Below, piece after piece: positions 43,642 through 52,646 of a DNA stretch of 64,000 nt. Under the pieces are notes generated by a model. The model searched no databases, was not told where the DNA came from, and worked only from the letters and a program-made list of their open reading frames with translations. The stretch covers positions 1 to 64,000 of the forward strand of contig NZ_JOIY01000005.1 in assembly GCF_000720185.1 (NCBI RefSeq). The letters run 5' to 3'. Each line of letters opens with the position of its first letter. Within the stretch, counting starts at the first letter, position 1. Source of the DNA: Streptomyces sp. NRRL S-340. Its GTDB lineage: Bacteria; Actinomycetota; Actinomycetes; Streptomycetales; Streptomycetaceae. The position numbers and the translations under genes were made by a program.

Positions 43642-44889
43642 TCAGTCCCGGCTCGGGCCCCCGCCCGTCCCGTCGGGCGGCGGGACGTCCCCGTCCCGGG
43701 CGGGGGCGGTGTCCGGCGCGGCGGCGCCCTGTCCGGTCGGGGCCGCGGGGGAGGAGCCGGGCGGCGTGGTCTGCGCGGCGGCGTCCGCGCGCCGTGACAG
43801 GGCGGATCCCTTCAGCCGTTCGAGGCCGCGCGCCAGGTGCTGGAACGGTGAGCGGCCGGAGGGGCCGGACGGCCGGCGGGCCGGCGGGGCGTTCTCGCCG
43901 GCCGACTCGCGGTAGACGGCGAGGGCCTCGTTGGCCCGCTCGGCCGCGTCGCGGTACAGGTCCCGGGACTTCGTCATCGCGTCGAGGGCCTCGGCGTACA
44001 TGGCGACCAGCTCGCGCGCGTGGACGAGCTGCTCCTCGAGGGTCATCAGGTGCCACTGCTCCCGCAACGCGGTGAGCGCCTGGTCCCCGCCCTCCGGCAG
44101 CGGCCTGGGCAGCGCGTCGAAACGCCGGACGGCGTCGAGGACCTCCACGGGTTCGTTGCCGTCGAGGAAGACGCTGCGCACGGAGAACCGCTCCGCGTCG
44201 TAGCCGGGGGCCGCCGGAGCACCGGGCAGGACGACGGCGCCACCGCGGGGGACCCGGGACCCGTAGTCGTCCAGCACCCAGTTGACGGCCCGCAGCCGGT
44301 GCGGGGCGGCGCGGTGTTCCACGACCCGGTGCCGCAACCCCTCGGGCAGCAGCCGCACCAGCGCCGACCGGCCGCGCTCGTCGGGCGTCATGGCCTCGTG
44401 CACGACCAGGTGGACGCACCACGTGTCGCGCGCCGCGTGCCGCAGGACGCGCCGCAGTTCCTTGTCGTCCTCGGGCAGCGGGTTGACGTCCCCCAGCCGC
44501 AGCCCGGTCACGGCCTCGTGGGCCCAGCCGTCCGCGCCGCGCTCCTGCGGCCAGAACATGGTGACGGGCGACGGCCACCGCGGGTCCCACGGCTGCTCCG
44601 CCTCCGCCACCAGCACCCACTGCTGCTCCTCGGGGGCGCCGCGCAGGGGCGACAGCGCCAGGCGGGCCCGTACGGTCACCTCGCCGGGGGCGAGCCAGCG
44701 GGCCTCGAAGACGTGCTCGCGCGACCGGTCGACGTCGTCCGGCTCGGCGTGGCTGTGCAGGACGCCGTCGGCCGTGAGCTTCTCCAGGTGGCGCCGCACG
44801 GTGTCCGCGGCGGCAGGACCGGGGTGGCGGCCGCGGGCGCACCAGACGGTGGGCGGCGCCGCGGGGCGGGAGGCGGAAGAGTTCGACAT
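43642..44889 (-). CDS. Hypothetical protein with C-terminal coiled region
   Basis: A 415-residue cytoplasmic protein I do not recognise. It starts MSNSSASRPAAPPTVWCARGRHPGPAAADTVRRHLEKL; the DTVRRHLEKLTADG part could be a winged-helix-like segment. A middle stretch has many Trp and His (EQQWVLVAEAEQPWDPRWPSPVTMFWP, DTWCVHLVVHEAMTPDE). Residues 290-345 form a probable coiled coil (LTALREQWHLMTLEEQLVHARELVAMYAEALDAM). The last 70 residues are Pro/Gly-rich and disordered. The ATG at 44889 has no strong ribosome binding site. Confidence 0.6.
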   Translation of the reverse strand: MSNSSASRPAAPPTVWCARGRHPGPAAADTVRRHLEKLTADGVLHSHAEPDDVDRSREHVFEARWLAPGEVTVRARLALSPLRGAPEEQQWVLVAEAEQPWDPRWPSPVTMFWPQERGADGWAHEAVTGLRLGDVNPLPEDDKELRRVLRHAARDTWCVHLVVHEAMTPDERGRSALVRLLPEGLRHRVVEHRAAPHRLRAVNWVLDDYGSRVPRGGAVVLPGAPAAPGYDAERFSVRSVFLDGNEPVEVLDAVRRFDALPRPLPEGGDQALTALREQWHLMTLEEQLVHARELVAMYAEALDAMTKSRDLYRDAAERANEALAVYRESAGENAPPARRPSGPSGRSPFQHLARGLERLKGSALSRRADAAAQTTPPGSSPAAPTGQGAAAPDTAPARDGDVPPPDGTGGGPSRD

Positions 44890-45326
44890 GGGCCAATCTG
44901 CGGGCGGGGACGGCGTTCGCTCCCCAGTATCACCGCTGCGGATCAAGATCGGTGCGGCGGGGCCCGCGACCGGTGCGGCGGCCGCGTCCCGCCCGGCGCC
45001 GTCAGGCCCCCCGCGAACGGCTCCACCGGAGGTCAGGCCGCCCGCGCGCGGCCGCTTCCCCGCGCTGTCCGTCCCGCGCCGGACGTCCGCGGCGCCGGCG
45101 GCGGGCGGGGGGCGCGACGTTGACGCGGCGGGGCGGCGGCGGTGGGCGCCGGTGCCGTGAGTACGGCGCCAGGGCGGTGCGGGCGCCCGCTTCGCCTCCT
45201 CGTTCGGCCCAACCCGCACCCGGGGAGGCTGACGTGGCTACTCCGTTCGGCCGCCGCCTCCTGCCCCGGGCCGCCGGACGCCCTCACTGTGGAGGCACGT
45301 ACCACTTCGAACGACAGGAGTTCTCC
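44890..45326. other. Intergenic upstream of the chaplin gene
   Basis: 437 bases between divergent genes. No clear promoter motif stands out. No other coding feature is supported. Confidence 0.35.
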
Positions 45327-45560
45327 ATGAGGATCCGAATGACGGCCGCCGCGGTCCTGGCGGGCGCGGCCCTGATGACGTGCGCGGGCACCGCCGCTGC
45401 CGACGCCGGCGCGGAAGGCGTCGCGGCCAACAGCCCCGGTGTGCTCTCCGGCAATGTCATCCAGGTCCCCATCGACCTCGACCTGAACGTGTGCGGCAAC
45501 TCGATCAACGTGATCGGTCTGCTCAACCCCGCCGCCGGGAACACGTGCGCGAACAAGTGA
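45327..45560 (+). CDS. Short chaplin (surface amyloid protein)
   Basis: A 77-residue secreted chaplin that should assemble into the hydrophobic sheath of aerial hyphae. It has a Sec signal peptide (MRIRMTAAAVLAGAALMTCAGTAAA) and one chaplin domain: EGVAANSPGVLSGNVIQVPIDLDLNVCGNSINVIGLLNPAAGNTCANK. Two Cys in the domain would form the usual disulfide. No sorting signal, so it is of the short type. PIDLDLNVC is more acidic than the typical PVHVPVNVC. The ATG at 45327 follows AGGAG. A 19-bp terminator follows. Confidence 0.93.
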   Translation: MRIRMTAAAVLAGAALMTCAGTAAADAGAEGVAANSPGVLSGNVIQVPIDLDLNVCGNSINVIGLLNPAAGNTCANK

Positions 45561-45609
45561 CCGCTCCTCGGCGCGGAGCGGTGCACCCCGGCCCCCCGGG
45601 GCGCGCCTG

Positions 45610-45652
45610 ACGAACGAGCCGTGCCACCTTCGCGGTGGCACGGCTCGTTCGT
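45610..45652. terminator. Perfect 19-bp hairpin
   Basis: 45610-45628 pairs exactly with 45634-45652 around TTCGC. It lies 49 bases after the chaplin stop and 66 before the convergent reductase stop. Confidence 0.92.
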
Positions 45653-45718
45653 GTCCGGGCCCGGGCCGCGGGCGCCGCGCGGGGCGCCCGGAGCCGTCGT
45701 CGCGGCCCGGGAAGCCGC

Positions 45719-47083
45719 CTAGGCGCCGCTCGCCTTCAGCATGTCCTCCCGCTCGACGATCTTCACGCGTTCCCGGCCCTGCGGTTCGCCCAGGGCCTTC
45801 TCCGCGGCGTCGAGGCGGTACCAGCCCTCCCAGGTGGTGAAGCGGACGTCGCGCTCGGCGAGGAAGGCGTCCACGGCCTCCGGCTGGGGCGAGGAGGGGG
45901 TGTGCAGCCGGCCGGCCGCGTAGTCGTCCAGCAGGTTGGCGACCGTCTCGTTGGCGTCGCCCTTGGTGTGGCCGATCAGACCCACCGGGCCGCGCCGGAT
46001 CCAGCCGGTCACGTACGCCGACTGCACGTGCTCGCCGGTCTCGCCGATGATCCGGCCGCCCTCGTCCGGGACGGTGCCCGAATCGTCGTCCCAGGGCAGC
46101 TTCGGCAGCCGGTCGGAGAGGTAGCCCACCGCACGGTAGACGGCCGTGACGTCCCAGTCCTTGAAGGAGCCCGTGCCCTTGACGTTGCCGGTGCCGTCCA
46201 GTTCGGTGCGCTCGGTGCGCAGCCCGGTCACCCTGCCGTCCTCGCCGAGGATCTCCGCCGGGGACTCGAAGAAGTGCAGGAACAGCTTGTGCGGACGGTC
46301 GCCGACGTCGCGGATCGCCCAGTTCTCCAGCGTCTTGGCGACCATGTCGGCCTGCTTGTTGCCGCGCCGGGTGGCGATGGAGCCCTCGTCGTAGTCGATG
46401 TCCTCGGGGTCGACGATGACCTCGATGTTGGGGGAGTGGTCCAGCTCGCGCAGCTCCATCGGGCTGAACTTCGCCTGCGCCGGGCCGCGCCGGCCGAACA
46501 CGTGGATCTCCAGCGCCTTGTTGGCCTTCAGGCCGTCGTACACGTTCGGCGGGATCTCCGTCGGCAGCAGCTCGTCCGCGGTCTTGGCGAGGATCCGCGC
46601 CACGTCGAGGGCGACGTTGCCGACACCGAGGACGGCGACCTTCTCCGCCTCCAGGGGCCAGGTGCGCGGCACGTCCGGGTGGCCGTCGTACCAGGAGACG
46701 AAGTCGGCGGCGCCGTAGGAGCCGTCCAGGTCGATGCCGGGTATGGACAGCGCCCGGTCGGCCGTGGCGCCGGTGGAGAAGATCACCGCGTCGTAGAAGG
46801 CGCGCAGGTCGTCCAGGCTGATGTCGCCGGGGTAGTCGACGTTGCCGAACAGGCGGATCTGCGGCTTGTCCAGCACCTGGTGGAGCGCCGTGACGATGCC
46901 CTTGATCCGGGGGTGGTCGGGGGCGACGCCGTAACGGATCAGGCCGAACGGCGCCGGCATCCGTTCGAAGAGGTCGATGGACACGCCAGGCTCGGCGGCC
47001 ACGCCGGACTTGAGCAGGGCGTCGGCGGCGTAGATACCGGCGGGGCCGGCACCGACGATGGCTACCCGCAGGGGGCGCGGCAT
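45719..47083 (-). CDS. fprA: NADPH-ferredoxin reductase, FprA type
   Basis: A 454-residue flavoenzyme passing electrons between NADPH and ferredoxin, for example to P450s. FAD binds at VAIVGAGPAGIYAADALL near the N-terminus, with FERMPAPFGLIRYGVAPDHP and the NADPH site VLGVGNVALDVARIL. WIRRGPVGLIGHTKGDANETV is the adrenodoxin-reductase-like C-terminal signature. The ATG at 47083 follows AAGGGAACC. A candidate iron box lies 47 bases upstream (47130-47148), so iron-dependent repression by a DtxR-type regulator is likely. Confidence 0.92.
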   Translation of the reverse strand: MPRPLRVAIVGAGPAGIYAADALLKSGVAAEPGVSIDLFERMPAPFGLIRYGVAPDHPRIKGIVTALHQVLDKPQIRLFGNVDYPGDISLDDLRAFYDAVIFSTGATADRALSIPGIDLDGSYGAADFVSWYDGHPDVPRTWPLEAEKVAVLGVGNVALDVARILAKTADELLPTEIPPNVYDGLKANKALEIHVFGRRGPAQAKFSPMELRELDHSPNIEVIVDPEDIDYDEGSIATRRGNKQADMVAKTLENWAIRDVGDRPHKLFLHFFESPAEILGEDGRVTGLRTERTELDGTGNVKGTGSFKDWDVTAVYRAVGYLSDRLPKLPWDDDSGTVPDEGGRIIGETGEHVQSAYVTGWIRRGPVGLIGHTKGDANETVANLLDDYAAGRLHTPSSPQPEAVDAFLAERDVRFTTWEGWYRLDAAEKALGEPQGRERVKIVEREDMLKASGA

Positions 47084-47129
47084 GATCAGGTTCCCTTCGA
47101 GCGGTGATACGACGACTCGACGGCAACCC

Positions 47130-47148
47130 TAAGCTAAGGCAAGCCTAA
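47130..47148. promoter_or_regulatory. Candidate iron box (DmdR/IdeR site)
   Basis: On the minus strand TTAGGCTTGCCTTAGCTTA matches 13 of 19 positions of the consensus TTAGGTTAGGCTAACCTAA. It lies in the fprA promoter region between fprA and the divergent transporter gene. Confidence 0.6.
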
Positions 47149-47177
47149 GTGAGTACACGGGTCCGGTCTATGAGGTC

Positions 47178-47192
47178 ATAAGGGCAACTTAT
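47178..47192. promoter_or_regulatory. Short dyad upstream of the transporter gene
   Basis: ATAAG-GGCAA-CTTAT, a perfect 5-bp inverted repeat in a short A/T-richer stretch 80 bases before the gene. Possible operator. Confidence 0.35.
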
Positions 47193-47271
47193 GGGAAGGC
47201 CAAGGTGCGGTGATGGGTGCTCGTAGGCGCCGCGGCAGGACGGGAGGCCGTCCGTCGGGCATGGTGGACCT

Positions 47272-48195
47272 GTGATCGGGCTGGCCGTGTTCTTCGCCGT
47301 CATGGGCGCCGCGAGCAACGCCGTGGGCACCGCCTTCCAGCGGAAGGCCGCCTCCACCGTGCCCACCGGCGGCGGGCTGCGGCTGCTCCTCGCCCTGGCC
47401 CGGCGGCCGGTGTGGCTGGCCGGCATCTGCGGGGTGATCGCCTCCGCCATGTTCCAGGCGCTCGCCCTGGTCAACGGGCCGATGGCGCTGGTGCAGCCGC
47501 TGTTCATCATGGAGCTGCCCTTCGCCCTGCTCATCGCAGGCTCCCTCATGCGCCGCGGTCTGCCCGCCGCGGGCTGGTGGGCGGTGGCGCAAGTGGTCGG
47601 CGGGCTGGCGCTCGTCCTGGTCTCGGCCGCCCCTTCAGGCTCGCACGACCAGGCACCCATGGTGCGCTGGGTCCCCGCGCTGATCGCCTGCCTGGGTGCG
47701 ATGGCGGGCGCGGTCGTCCTGGCCCGCGCCCGGCGCTCTCCGCTGCTGCGGGCCGCCGTCCTGGCCGCCGCCGCGGCCGTCGGCAACGCGCTGACGGCCG
47801 CCATGCTGAAGTCGGCCAGCGGCATCCTGGACGCCGACGGCTTCGCCGCGTTCCTCGCCACCTGGCAGACCTACGGGTTCGCCGTCGTCGGGGTCAGTTC
47901 GCTGCTGCTCCTGGAGAACGCGCTGCAGGCCGGTTCGCTGGCGGCCTCCCAGCCCGCGCTGACCATCGGCGACGCGACGGTGAGCCTGCTGCTGGGCGTC
48001 ACCCTGTTCGGCGAGCACATCCGCACGGGAGTGTGGCTCCTGCCCGAACTGGCGGGTGCCGGGCTCATCGTCTGGGGTGTCCTGCGGCTGATCCGGGTCG
48101 TCCCGCACGCGCAGCAGACCCTGGCCGGCGAGTCTCCGTCCGGCGACGCCGTCAGCCCGGCCGGCCGCGGCGCGCCGGGCTCCGCGGACGGCTGA
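47272..48195 (+). CDS. DMT-superfamily (EamA/NIPA-like) transporter
   Basis: A 307-residue membrane protein with nine to ten helices in two similar halves: [27 protein letters not shown] starts the first, [24 protein letters not shown] the second, and [24 protein letters not shown] is the typical end motif of drug/metabolite transporters. The substrate is unknown. A GTG at 47272 is the start. Pro/Gly-rich C-terminal tail. Confidence 0.85.
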   Translation: MIGLAVFFAVMGAASNAVGTAFQRKAASTVPTGGGLRLLLALARRPVWLAGICGVIASAMFQALALVNGPMALVQPLFIMELPFALLIAGSLMRRGLPAAGWWAVAQVVGGLALVLVSAAPSGSHDQAPMVRWVPALIACLGAMAGAVVLARARRSPLLRAAVLAAAAAVGNALTAAMLKSASGILDADGFAAFLATWQTYGFAVVGVSSLLLLENALQAGSLAASQPALTIGDATVSLLLGVTLFGEHIRTGVWLLPELAGAGLIVWGVLRLIRVVPHAQQTLAGESPSGDAVSPAGRGAPGSADG

Positions 48196-48322
48196 CCCCG
48201 GCGGGCGCCCCGCGAGGACGCGGCGCCGTGCCCCGGCGGGGCGAGGGGCCGGGCGGGCGGCGCGGCGAACGGGCTAACACCGGCCGTGCGGCAGGCACAA
48301 CGGTGCAAAAGTGGGCTTATCC

Positions 48323-48347
48323 GCGTGGATGCGGGCAGACCGGGTAT
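48323..48347 (+). promoter_or_regulatory. SigB-type promoter for the catalase
   Basis: GCGT (48323-48326), 15 bases, GGGTAT (48342-48347), matching GNNT-N14-16-GGGTAY. The leader to the catalase ATG is about 105 bases. Confidence 0.6.
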
Positions 48348-48452
48348 CCGTCGGTGCGTGTCCGGGCCGCCGCCCGCAGTGCGGGACGGGCCTTCCCGGC
48401 CCGGTCCGCTGCGCGACGCGGTCCCGATTCGACGTCGAAGGAGTCCACGGGC

Positions 48453-50111
48453 ATGACGGACGCATCCAGCAGGGGGCCCGCCCCGGGCGACGACCGGAAG
48501 GTCCTCACCAACCGGCAGGGCCATCCCGTCTACGACAACCAGAACCAGCGGACCGTCGGCGCCCGGGGCCCGGCCACGCTGGAGAACTACCAGTTCCTGG
48601 AGAAGATCAGCCACTTCGACCGCGAGCGCATCCCCGAGCGGGTCGTGCACGCGCGCGGGGTGACGGCGTACGGCTACTTCGAGGCGTACGGCGCCTGGGG
48701 GGACGAGCCGATCGGCCGCTACACGAGGGCCGCGCTCTTCCAGGAGCGCGGCAGGCGCACCGACGTCGCCGTGCGCTTCTCCACGGTCATCGGCGGCCGG
48801 GACTCCTCCGAGGCCGCCCGCGACCCGCGCGGCTTCGCGGTGAAGTTCTACACCGAGGACGGCAACTGGGACCTCGTCGGCAACAACCTCGGCGTCTTCT
48901 TCATCCGGGACGCCATCAAGTTCCCCGACGTCATCCACGCCCTCAAGCCCGACCCGGTGACCTTCGAGCAGCAGCCCCGGCGGATCTTCGACTTCATGTC
49001 GCAGACGCCCGAGTCCATGCACATGCTGGTCAACCTCTTCAGCCCGCGCGGCATCCCCGCCGACTACCGCCACATGCAGGGCTTCGGCGTCAACACCTAC
49101 AAGTGGGTCAACGACGAGGGCCGCACGGTCCTGGTGAAGTACCACTGGATGCCCAAACAGGGCGTGCGCAGCATGACCGAGGAGGACGCGGCCAACGTCC
49201 AGGCCCACTCCCTCGGCCACGCGACCAAGGACCTGTACGAGGCGATCGGACGCGGCGAGTACCCCGAGTGGGAACTGCTCGTGCAGATGATGGACGACCA
49301 CGACCACCCCGAGCTGGACTTCGACCCGCTGGACGACACCAAGACCTGGCCCGAGCAGGACTTCCCGCCCCGGGCCGTGGGCCGGATGGTGCTCGACCGG
49401 ATGCCGCAGGACTTCTTCGCCGAGAACGAGCAGATCTCCTTCGGCACCGGCGTCCTCGTCGACGGCCTGGACTTCTCCGACGACAAGATGCTGGTCGGCC
49501 GCACCTTCTCCTACAGCGACACCCAGCGCTACCGGGTCGGCCCCAACTACCTCCAGCTGCCGGTCAACCAGCCCAAGCACGCCCAGGTGCGCACCAACCA
49601 GCGCGACGGGCAGATGACGTACCACGTCGACGGCGGCGGGGCGAACCCGATCGTCAACTACGAGCCGTCGATCACCGGCGGCCTGCACGAGGGCACGTAC
49701 CCGGCGCACGAGGAGCAGGGGCCCGAGATCCGCGGCCGGCTGACCCGGGCGCGCATCCCGCGCGCCAACGACTACCTCCAGGCCGGCCAGCGCTACCTGC
49801 TGATGGAGCAGTGGGAGCGGGACGACCTCGTGAAGAACCTCGTCGGTCAGCTCTCCCGTTGCGACCGCCCGGTGCAGGAGCGCATGGTGTGGCACTTCCT
49901 GCTGGTGGAGAACGACCTGGGACTGAAGGTCGGTGAGGGCCTCGGCATCCCGCCCGAGGACGTGGCAGGGCTGGAGCCGCTGGCGGGCCAGGACCTCACC
50001 GACGAGGACCGCAAACGGCTGTCCGCCCTGGGCAAGAACCCGCCGCGCGACGTCGAGGGCCTGACCATGACCCACTGCGTGTCCGACGAGCGGCACACCG
50101 TGACCCGCTGA
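48453..50111 (+). CDS. Monofunctional heme catalase
   Basis: A 552-residue catalase that splits hydrogen peroxide. Distal His66 is in [13 protein letters not shown], distal Asn138 in GNWDLVGNN, and proximal heme-ligand Tyr354 in [17 protein letters not shown]. Length puts it in the small-subunit class, longer than the ~490 of CatA types but far from the ~750 of large-subunit types. The ATG at 48453 follows AAGGAG. A SigB-type promoter lies upstream and a sigB-like gene converges on it, so it is probably a general-stress catalase. Confidence 0.95.
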   Translation: MTDASSRGPAPGDDRKVLTNRQGHPVYDNQNQRTVGARGPATLENYQFLEKISHFDRERIPERVVHARGVTAYGYFEAYGAWGDEPIGRYTRAALFQERGRRTDVAVRFSTVIGGRDSSEAARDPRGFAVKFYTEDGNWDLVGNNLGVFFIRDAIKFPDVIHALKPDPVTFEQQPRRIFDFMSQTPESMHMLVNLFSPRGIPADYRHMQGFGVNTYKWVNDEGRTVLVKYHWMPKQGVRSMTEEDAANVQAHSLGHATKDLYEAIGRGEYPEWELLVQMMDDHDHPELDFDPLDDTKTWPEQDFPPRAVGRMVLDRMPQDFFAENEQISFGTGVLVDGLDFSDDKMLVGRTFSYSDTQRYRVGPNYLQLPVNQPKHAQVRTNQRDGQMTYHVDGGGANPIVNYEPSITGGLHEGTYPAHEEQGPEIRGRLTRARIPRANDYLQAGQRYLLMEQWERDDLVKNLVGQLSRCDRPVQERMVWHFLLVENDLGLKVGEGLGIPPEDVAGLEPLAGQDLTDEDRKRLSALGKNPPRDVEGLTMTHCVSDERHTVTR

Positions 50112-50132
50112 CCGGCCCGCCGCCGCGACGCG

Positions 50133-50178
50133 AGGGGCCGGGCGCCACCGCCCCGGAGGGAGGCGGCGCCCGGCCCCT
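50133..50178. terminator. Terminator between convergent catalase and sigma genes
   Basis: Perfect 14-bp stem AGGGGCCGGGCGCC (50133-50146) with GGCGCCCGGCCCCT (50165-50178). The 18-base loop is G/C-rich. Confidence 0.8.
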
Positions 50179-50228
50179 GTGGTCTGTCCGCTCGCACCCG
50201 CACCCGTTCGCAGCGGTGCCGCGCCGCG

Positions 50229-51074
50229 TCAGCGCACCGTCAGCAGTCCCTGCCGCAGCCGGCCCAGCAGCCGGTTGAGCAGGCGGGAGACGTGCATCTG
50301 GGAGATCCCGAGCCGCTCGCCGATCTGCGCCTGGGTGAGTTCCTCGACGAACCGCATGTGGATGATCTGCCGGTCCCGCTCGTCCAGCTCCGCCAGCAGC
50401 GGAGCGAGGCTGTGCAGGTCCTCCACCAGCTCCATGCTCATGTCCTCGGCGCCGATGAAGTCGGCCAGGACGCTCTCGCCGTCCTCGCTGCCGCTGACGG
50501 CGGCGTCCAGGGACGCGGAGGTGTACCCGTTGGAGGCGACGCGGGCGTCGATGACCTCCTGCTCGGGCAGGTTCATCAGCTCCGCCAGCTCCTTGGTGGT
50601 GGGCTTGCGCCCGAGCCGGCTGCTCAGCTCCTCCGTGGCCTTGGCCAGCTCGACCCGGGCCTCCTGGAGCCGGCGCGGCACGTGCACCGCCCAGGTCGTG
50701 TCGCGGAAGAAACGCTTGATCTCGCCGACGATGTAGGGCACCGCGAAGGAGGTGAACTCCACCTCGCGGGACAGCTCGAACCGGTCGATCGCCTTGATCA
50801 GGCCGATCATGCCGACCTGGACGATGTCCTCCATCTCCTGCGGACCCCGGCTGCGGAAGCGGCCCGCCGCGTACCGCACCAGGGACATGTTCATCTCGAT
50901 CAGCGTGTTGCGGGCGTACTGGTATTCGTGCGTGCCCTCTTCCAGGTGCGCGAGCCGGTCGAAGAACACCCGCGACAGGGCGCGCGCGTCGGTCGGTGCG
51001 ACCTGGGAAGGATCGGGCACCTCCGGCAGCTCCGTCCGAGCACCAGTAGCCTTCGCCTCCGTGGTCACCGCCAT
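50229..51074 (-). CDS. sigB: General-stress sigma factor, SigB-like
   Basis: A 281-residue group-3 sigma factor. Region 2 is MSLVRYAAGRFRSRGPQEMEDIVQVGMIGLIKAIDRFELSREVEFTSFAVPYIVGEIKRFFRD (about residues 63-125), region 3 KATEELSSRLGRKPTTKELAELMNL, and region 4 LDERDRQIIHMRFVEELTQAQIGERLGISQMHVSRLLNRLL. Length and sequence fit Streptomyces SigB, but several close paralogues exist, so the symbol is provisional. The ATG at 51074 follows GAGAGGGAGGGC. It has its own SigB-type promoter. No rsb anti-sigma genes are adjacent. Confidence 0.85.
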   Translation of the reverse strand: MAVTTEAKATGARTELPEVPDPSQVAPTDARALSRVFFDRLAHLEEGTHEYQYARNTLIEMNMSLVRYAAGRFRSRGPQEMEDIVQVGMIGLIKAIDRFELSREVEFTSFAVPYIVGEIKRFFRDTTWAVHVPRRLQEARVELAKATEELSSRLGRKPTTKELAELMNLPEQEVIDARVASNGYTSASLDAAVSGSEDGESVLADFIGAEDMSMELVEDLHSLAPLLAELDERDRQIIHMRFVEELTQAQIGERLGISQMHVSRLLNRLLGRLRQGLLTVR

Positions 51075-51151
51075 CGTGCGGCCCTCCCTCTCAGCCGATG
51101 TTCTCTGCCGGACGTGACCGCCCCGTTACGCAGGGGCGGGCTTCGCAGCGT

Positions 51152-51176
51152 GTACCCGGCTTCCGAAGCCTCACAC
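51152..51176 (-). promoter_or_regulatory. SigB-type promoter of the sigma gene
   Basis: On the minus strand GTGT (51176-51173), 15 bases, GGGTAC (51157-51152). The spacer holds the dyad GGCTTC-G-GAAGCC. It implies autoregulation; the leader is 77 bases. Confidence 0.65.
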
Positions 51177-51179
51177 CTA

Positions 51180-52646
51180 TTATTTCCCGGCCCGGCTGGT
51201 TCCACCTGTCGGGAGGGTGCCGGGAGCGGCCGTCCGCAGCCGGGCGCCCTGGCGGCCCAGCTCCTGCTGGACCAGGGCGTAGGGCACCTCCCGCGGGGTC
51301 CGCCCCAGCCGGGTGGCCAGCGCGGCGCAGACCCCGGCGGCCTGTCCGGTGGCCATGGCGATGGGCATCACCCGGTACGACGAGTGCGCGACGTGCGAGC
51401 CGGAGATGCAGCGCCCGGCCACGAGCAGCCGCTCCGTGCCGGCGGGCAGCAGACAGCGCAGCGGGATGTCGTAGAAGCGCCCCCGGGGCACGCGCCGGAT
51501 GACGGTGCCGCTGCCCTCCGGGTTGTGGATGTCGATGGGGTAGGCGCCGTGCGCGACCACGTCCGGGAAGACGCGGGCGTCCAGGATGTCGTAGCCGGTC
51601 AGCCGGTAGTCCCCGAGGACGCGGCGGGTCTCGCGCACCCCGATCTGGGTGCCGCTCTGCACGGCGTACGACTCCTCGAACCCCGGCACGCGCGAGCGAA
51701 GGAACCGGTCGATCTCGGCCATCTGCCGTCGGGCCGTCCACTCGGCACGGCTGAGGTCCCACACGTCGATGCCCAGGGCGCCGGTGACCCGGGTGCTGTT
51801 GACGGAGAGTTCGTGCGGGTGCGGGGTGCCGAAGAACAGCATGTCCTCGCGCGGCAGGCGCAGCTCGCCCGCCTCGGTGGCCTCGCGGACGAGGTCCCAC
51901 AGTCCGTGCACGCCCCGCCACTGGTCGGGGTGGGCCCGGACGTACTCGGCGAACCGCGGCCGCGCGAAGTCCGCGACGCGGAACATCAGGGTCATCGGCT
52001 GGACCCGCCCGTCCTCCTGGCGTCCCAGCTCGAACGGCGCCCCGCAGGAGGCGGCCACGTCACCGTCGCCCGTGCCGTCCACGACCACGTCCGCGTCGAT
52101 CACCACGGGCCCCGACTTGGTCTCGAACACCACCCGCCAGCCGTCCTCCAGCGGCAGCGCGGCCGACGCGAAGGAGTGGAACAGCATCCGCACCCCGGCC
52201 TCGTCCAGCAGGTCGAGCAGGACCAGCTTGAACAGCTCCGGGTCGAACGGGACGGTGTAGCCGGTCTCCAGGGACGGCGGCACGCAGCCCCCGCACGCGG
52301 TGAGCCGGTCGAGCAGACGCCACAGGAACCCGGCGACCACCGGCTCACCCTCCCCGTGGTCGGTGGGCAGCAGCCGGTCCCCGGCGCCGTCGGCGAACAC
52401 CGCCTGCCGGTGCTCGTTGTGGAAGGACATCAGCGGCATCACCAGGGCGACGGTGGCGTTGCCGCCGAGGAAGGCGTAGCGCTCCACGAGGATCACGTCG
52501 GCGCCCGCGTCGGCCGCCGCGTACGCCGCCGCCGTGCCCGCGGGGCCGCCGCCCACCACCAGCACGTCGGTGCGCCCCGCGTGCAGCGCCGGGCGGGCGG
52601 GGACGGTGACGGTGCGCGGCTCCTCGGGCCGGTGCAGGACGGGCAT
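51180..52646 (-). CDS. FAD-dependent oxidoreductase (FAD_oxidored family)
   Basis: A 488-residue flavoprotein. The dinucleotide-binding start is TDVLVVGGGPAGTAAAYAAADAGADVILVERYAFLGGNAT near residue 26, VVVDGTGDGDVAASCGAPFELG the middle motif, and LLVAGRCISGSHVAHSSYRVMPIAMATGQAAGVCAAL the C-terminal FAD motif. Substrate unknown. The ATG at 52646 follows ACAGGAGGCG and overlaps the stop of the pyruvyltransferase-like gene (ATGA), so the two are translationally coupled. Confidence 0.9.
   Translation of the reverse strand: MPVLHRPEEPRTVTVPARPALHAGRTDVLVVGGGPAGTAAAYAAADAGADVILVERYAFLGGNATVALVMPLMSFHNEHRQAVFADGAGDRLLPTDHGEGEPVVAGFLWRLLDRLTACGGCVPPSLETGYTVPFDPELFKLVLLDLLDEAGVRMLFHSFASAALPLEDGWRVVFETKSGPVVIDADVVVDGTGDGDVAASCGAPFELGRQEDGRVQPMTLMFRVADFARPRFAEYVRAHPDQWRGVHGLWDLVREATEAGELRLPREDMLFFGTPHPHELSVNSTRVTGALGIDVWDLSRAEWTARRQMAEIDRFLRSRVPGFEESYAVQSGTQIGVRETRRVLGDYRLTGYDILDARVFPDVVAHGAYPIDIHNPEGSGTVIRRVPRGRFYDIPLRCLLPAGTERLLVAGRCISGSHVAHSSYRVMPIAMATGQAAGVCAALATRLGRTPREVPYALVQQELGRQGARLRTAAPGTLPTGGTSRAGK

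Noticed and set aside
41669..44896. One 1075-residue minus-strand protein
   Set aside because: Only its C-terminal part is the FAD subunit starting at 42661; the rest runs through the 2Fe-2S gene and an unrelated gene in a different frame.
47217..50111. 964-residue fusion of transporter region and catalase
   Set aside because: The catalase begins at ATG 48453 with a good ribosome binding site; the upstream part is out-of-frame transporter sequence.
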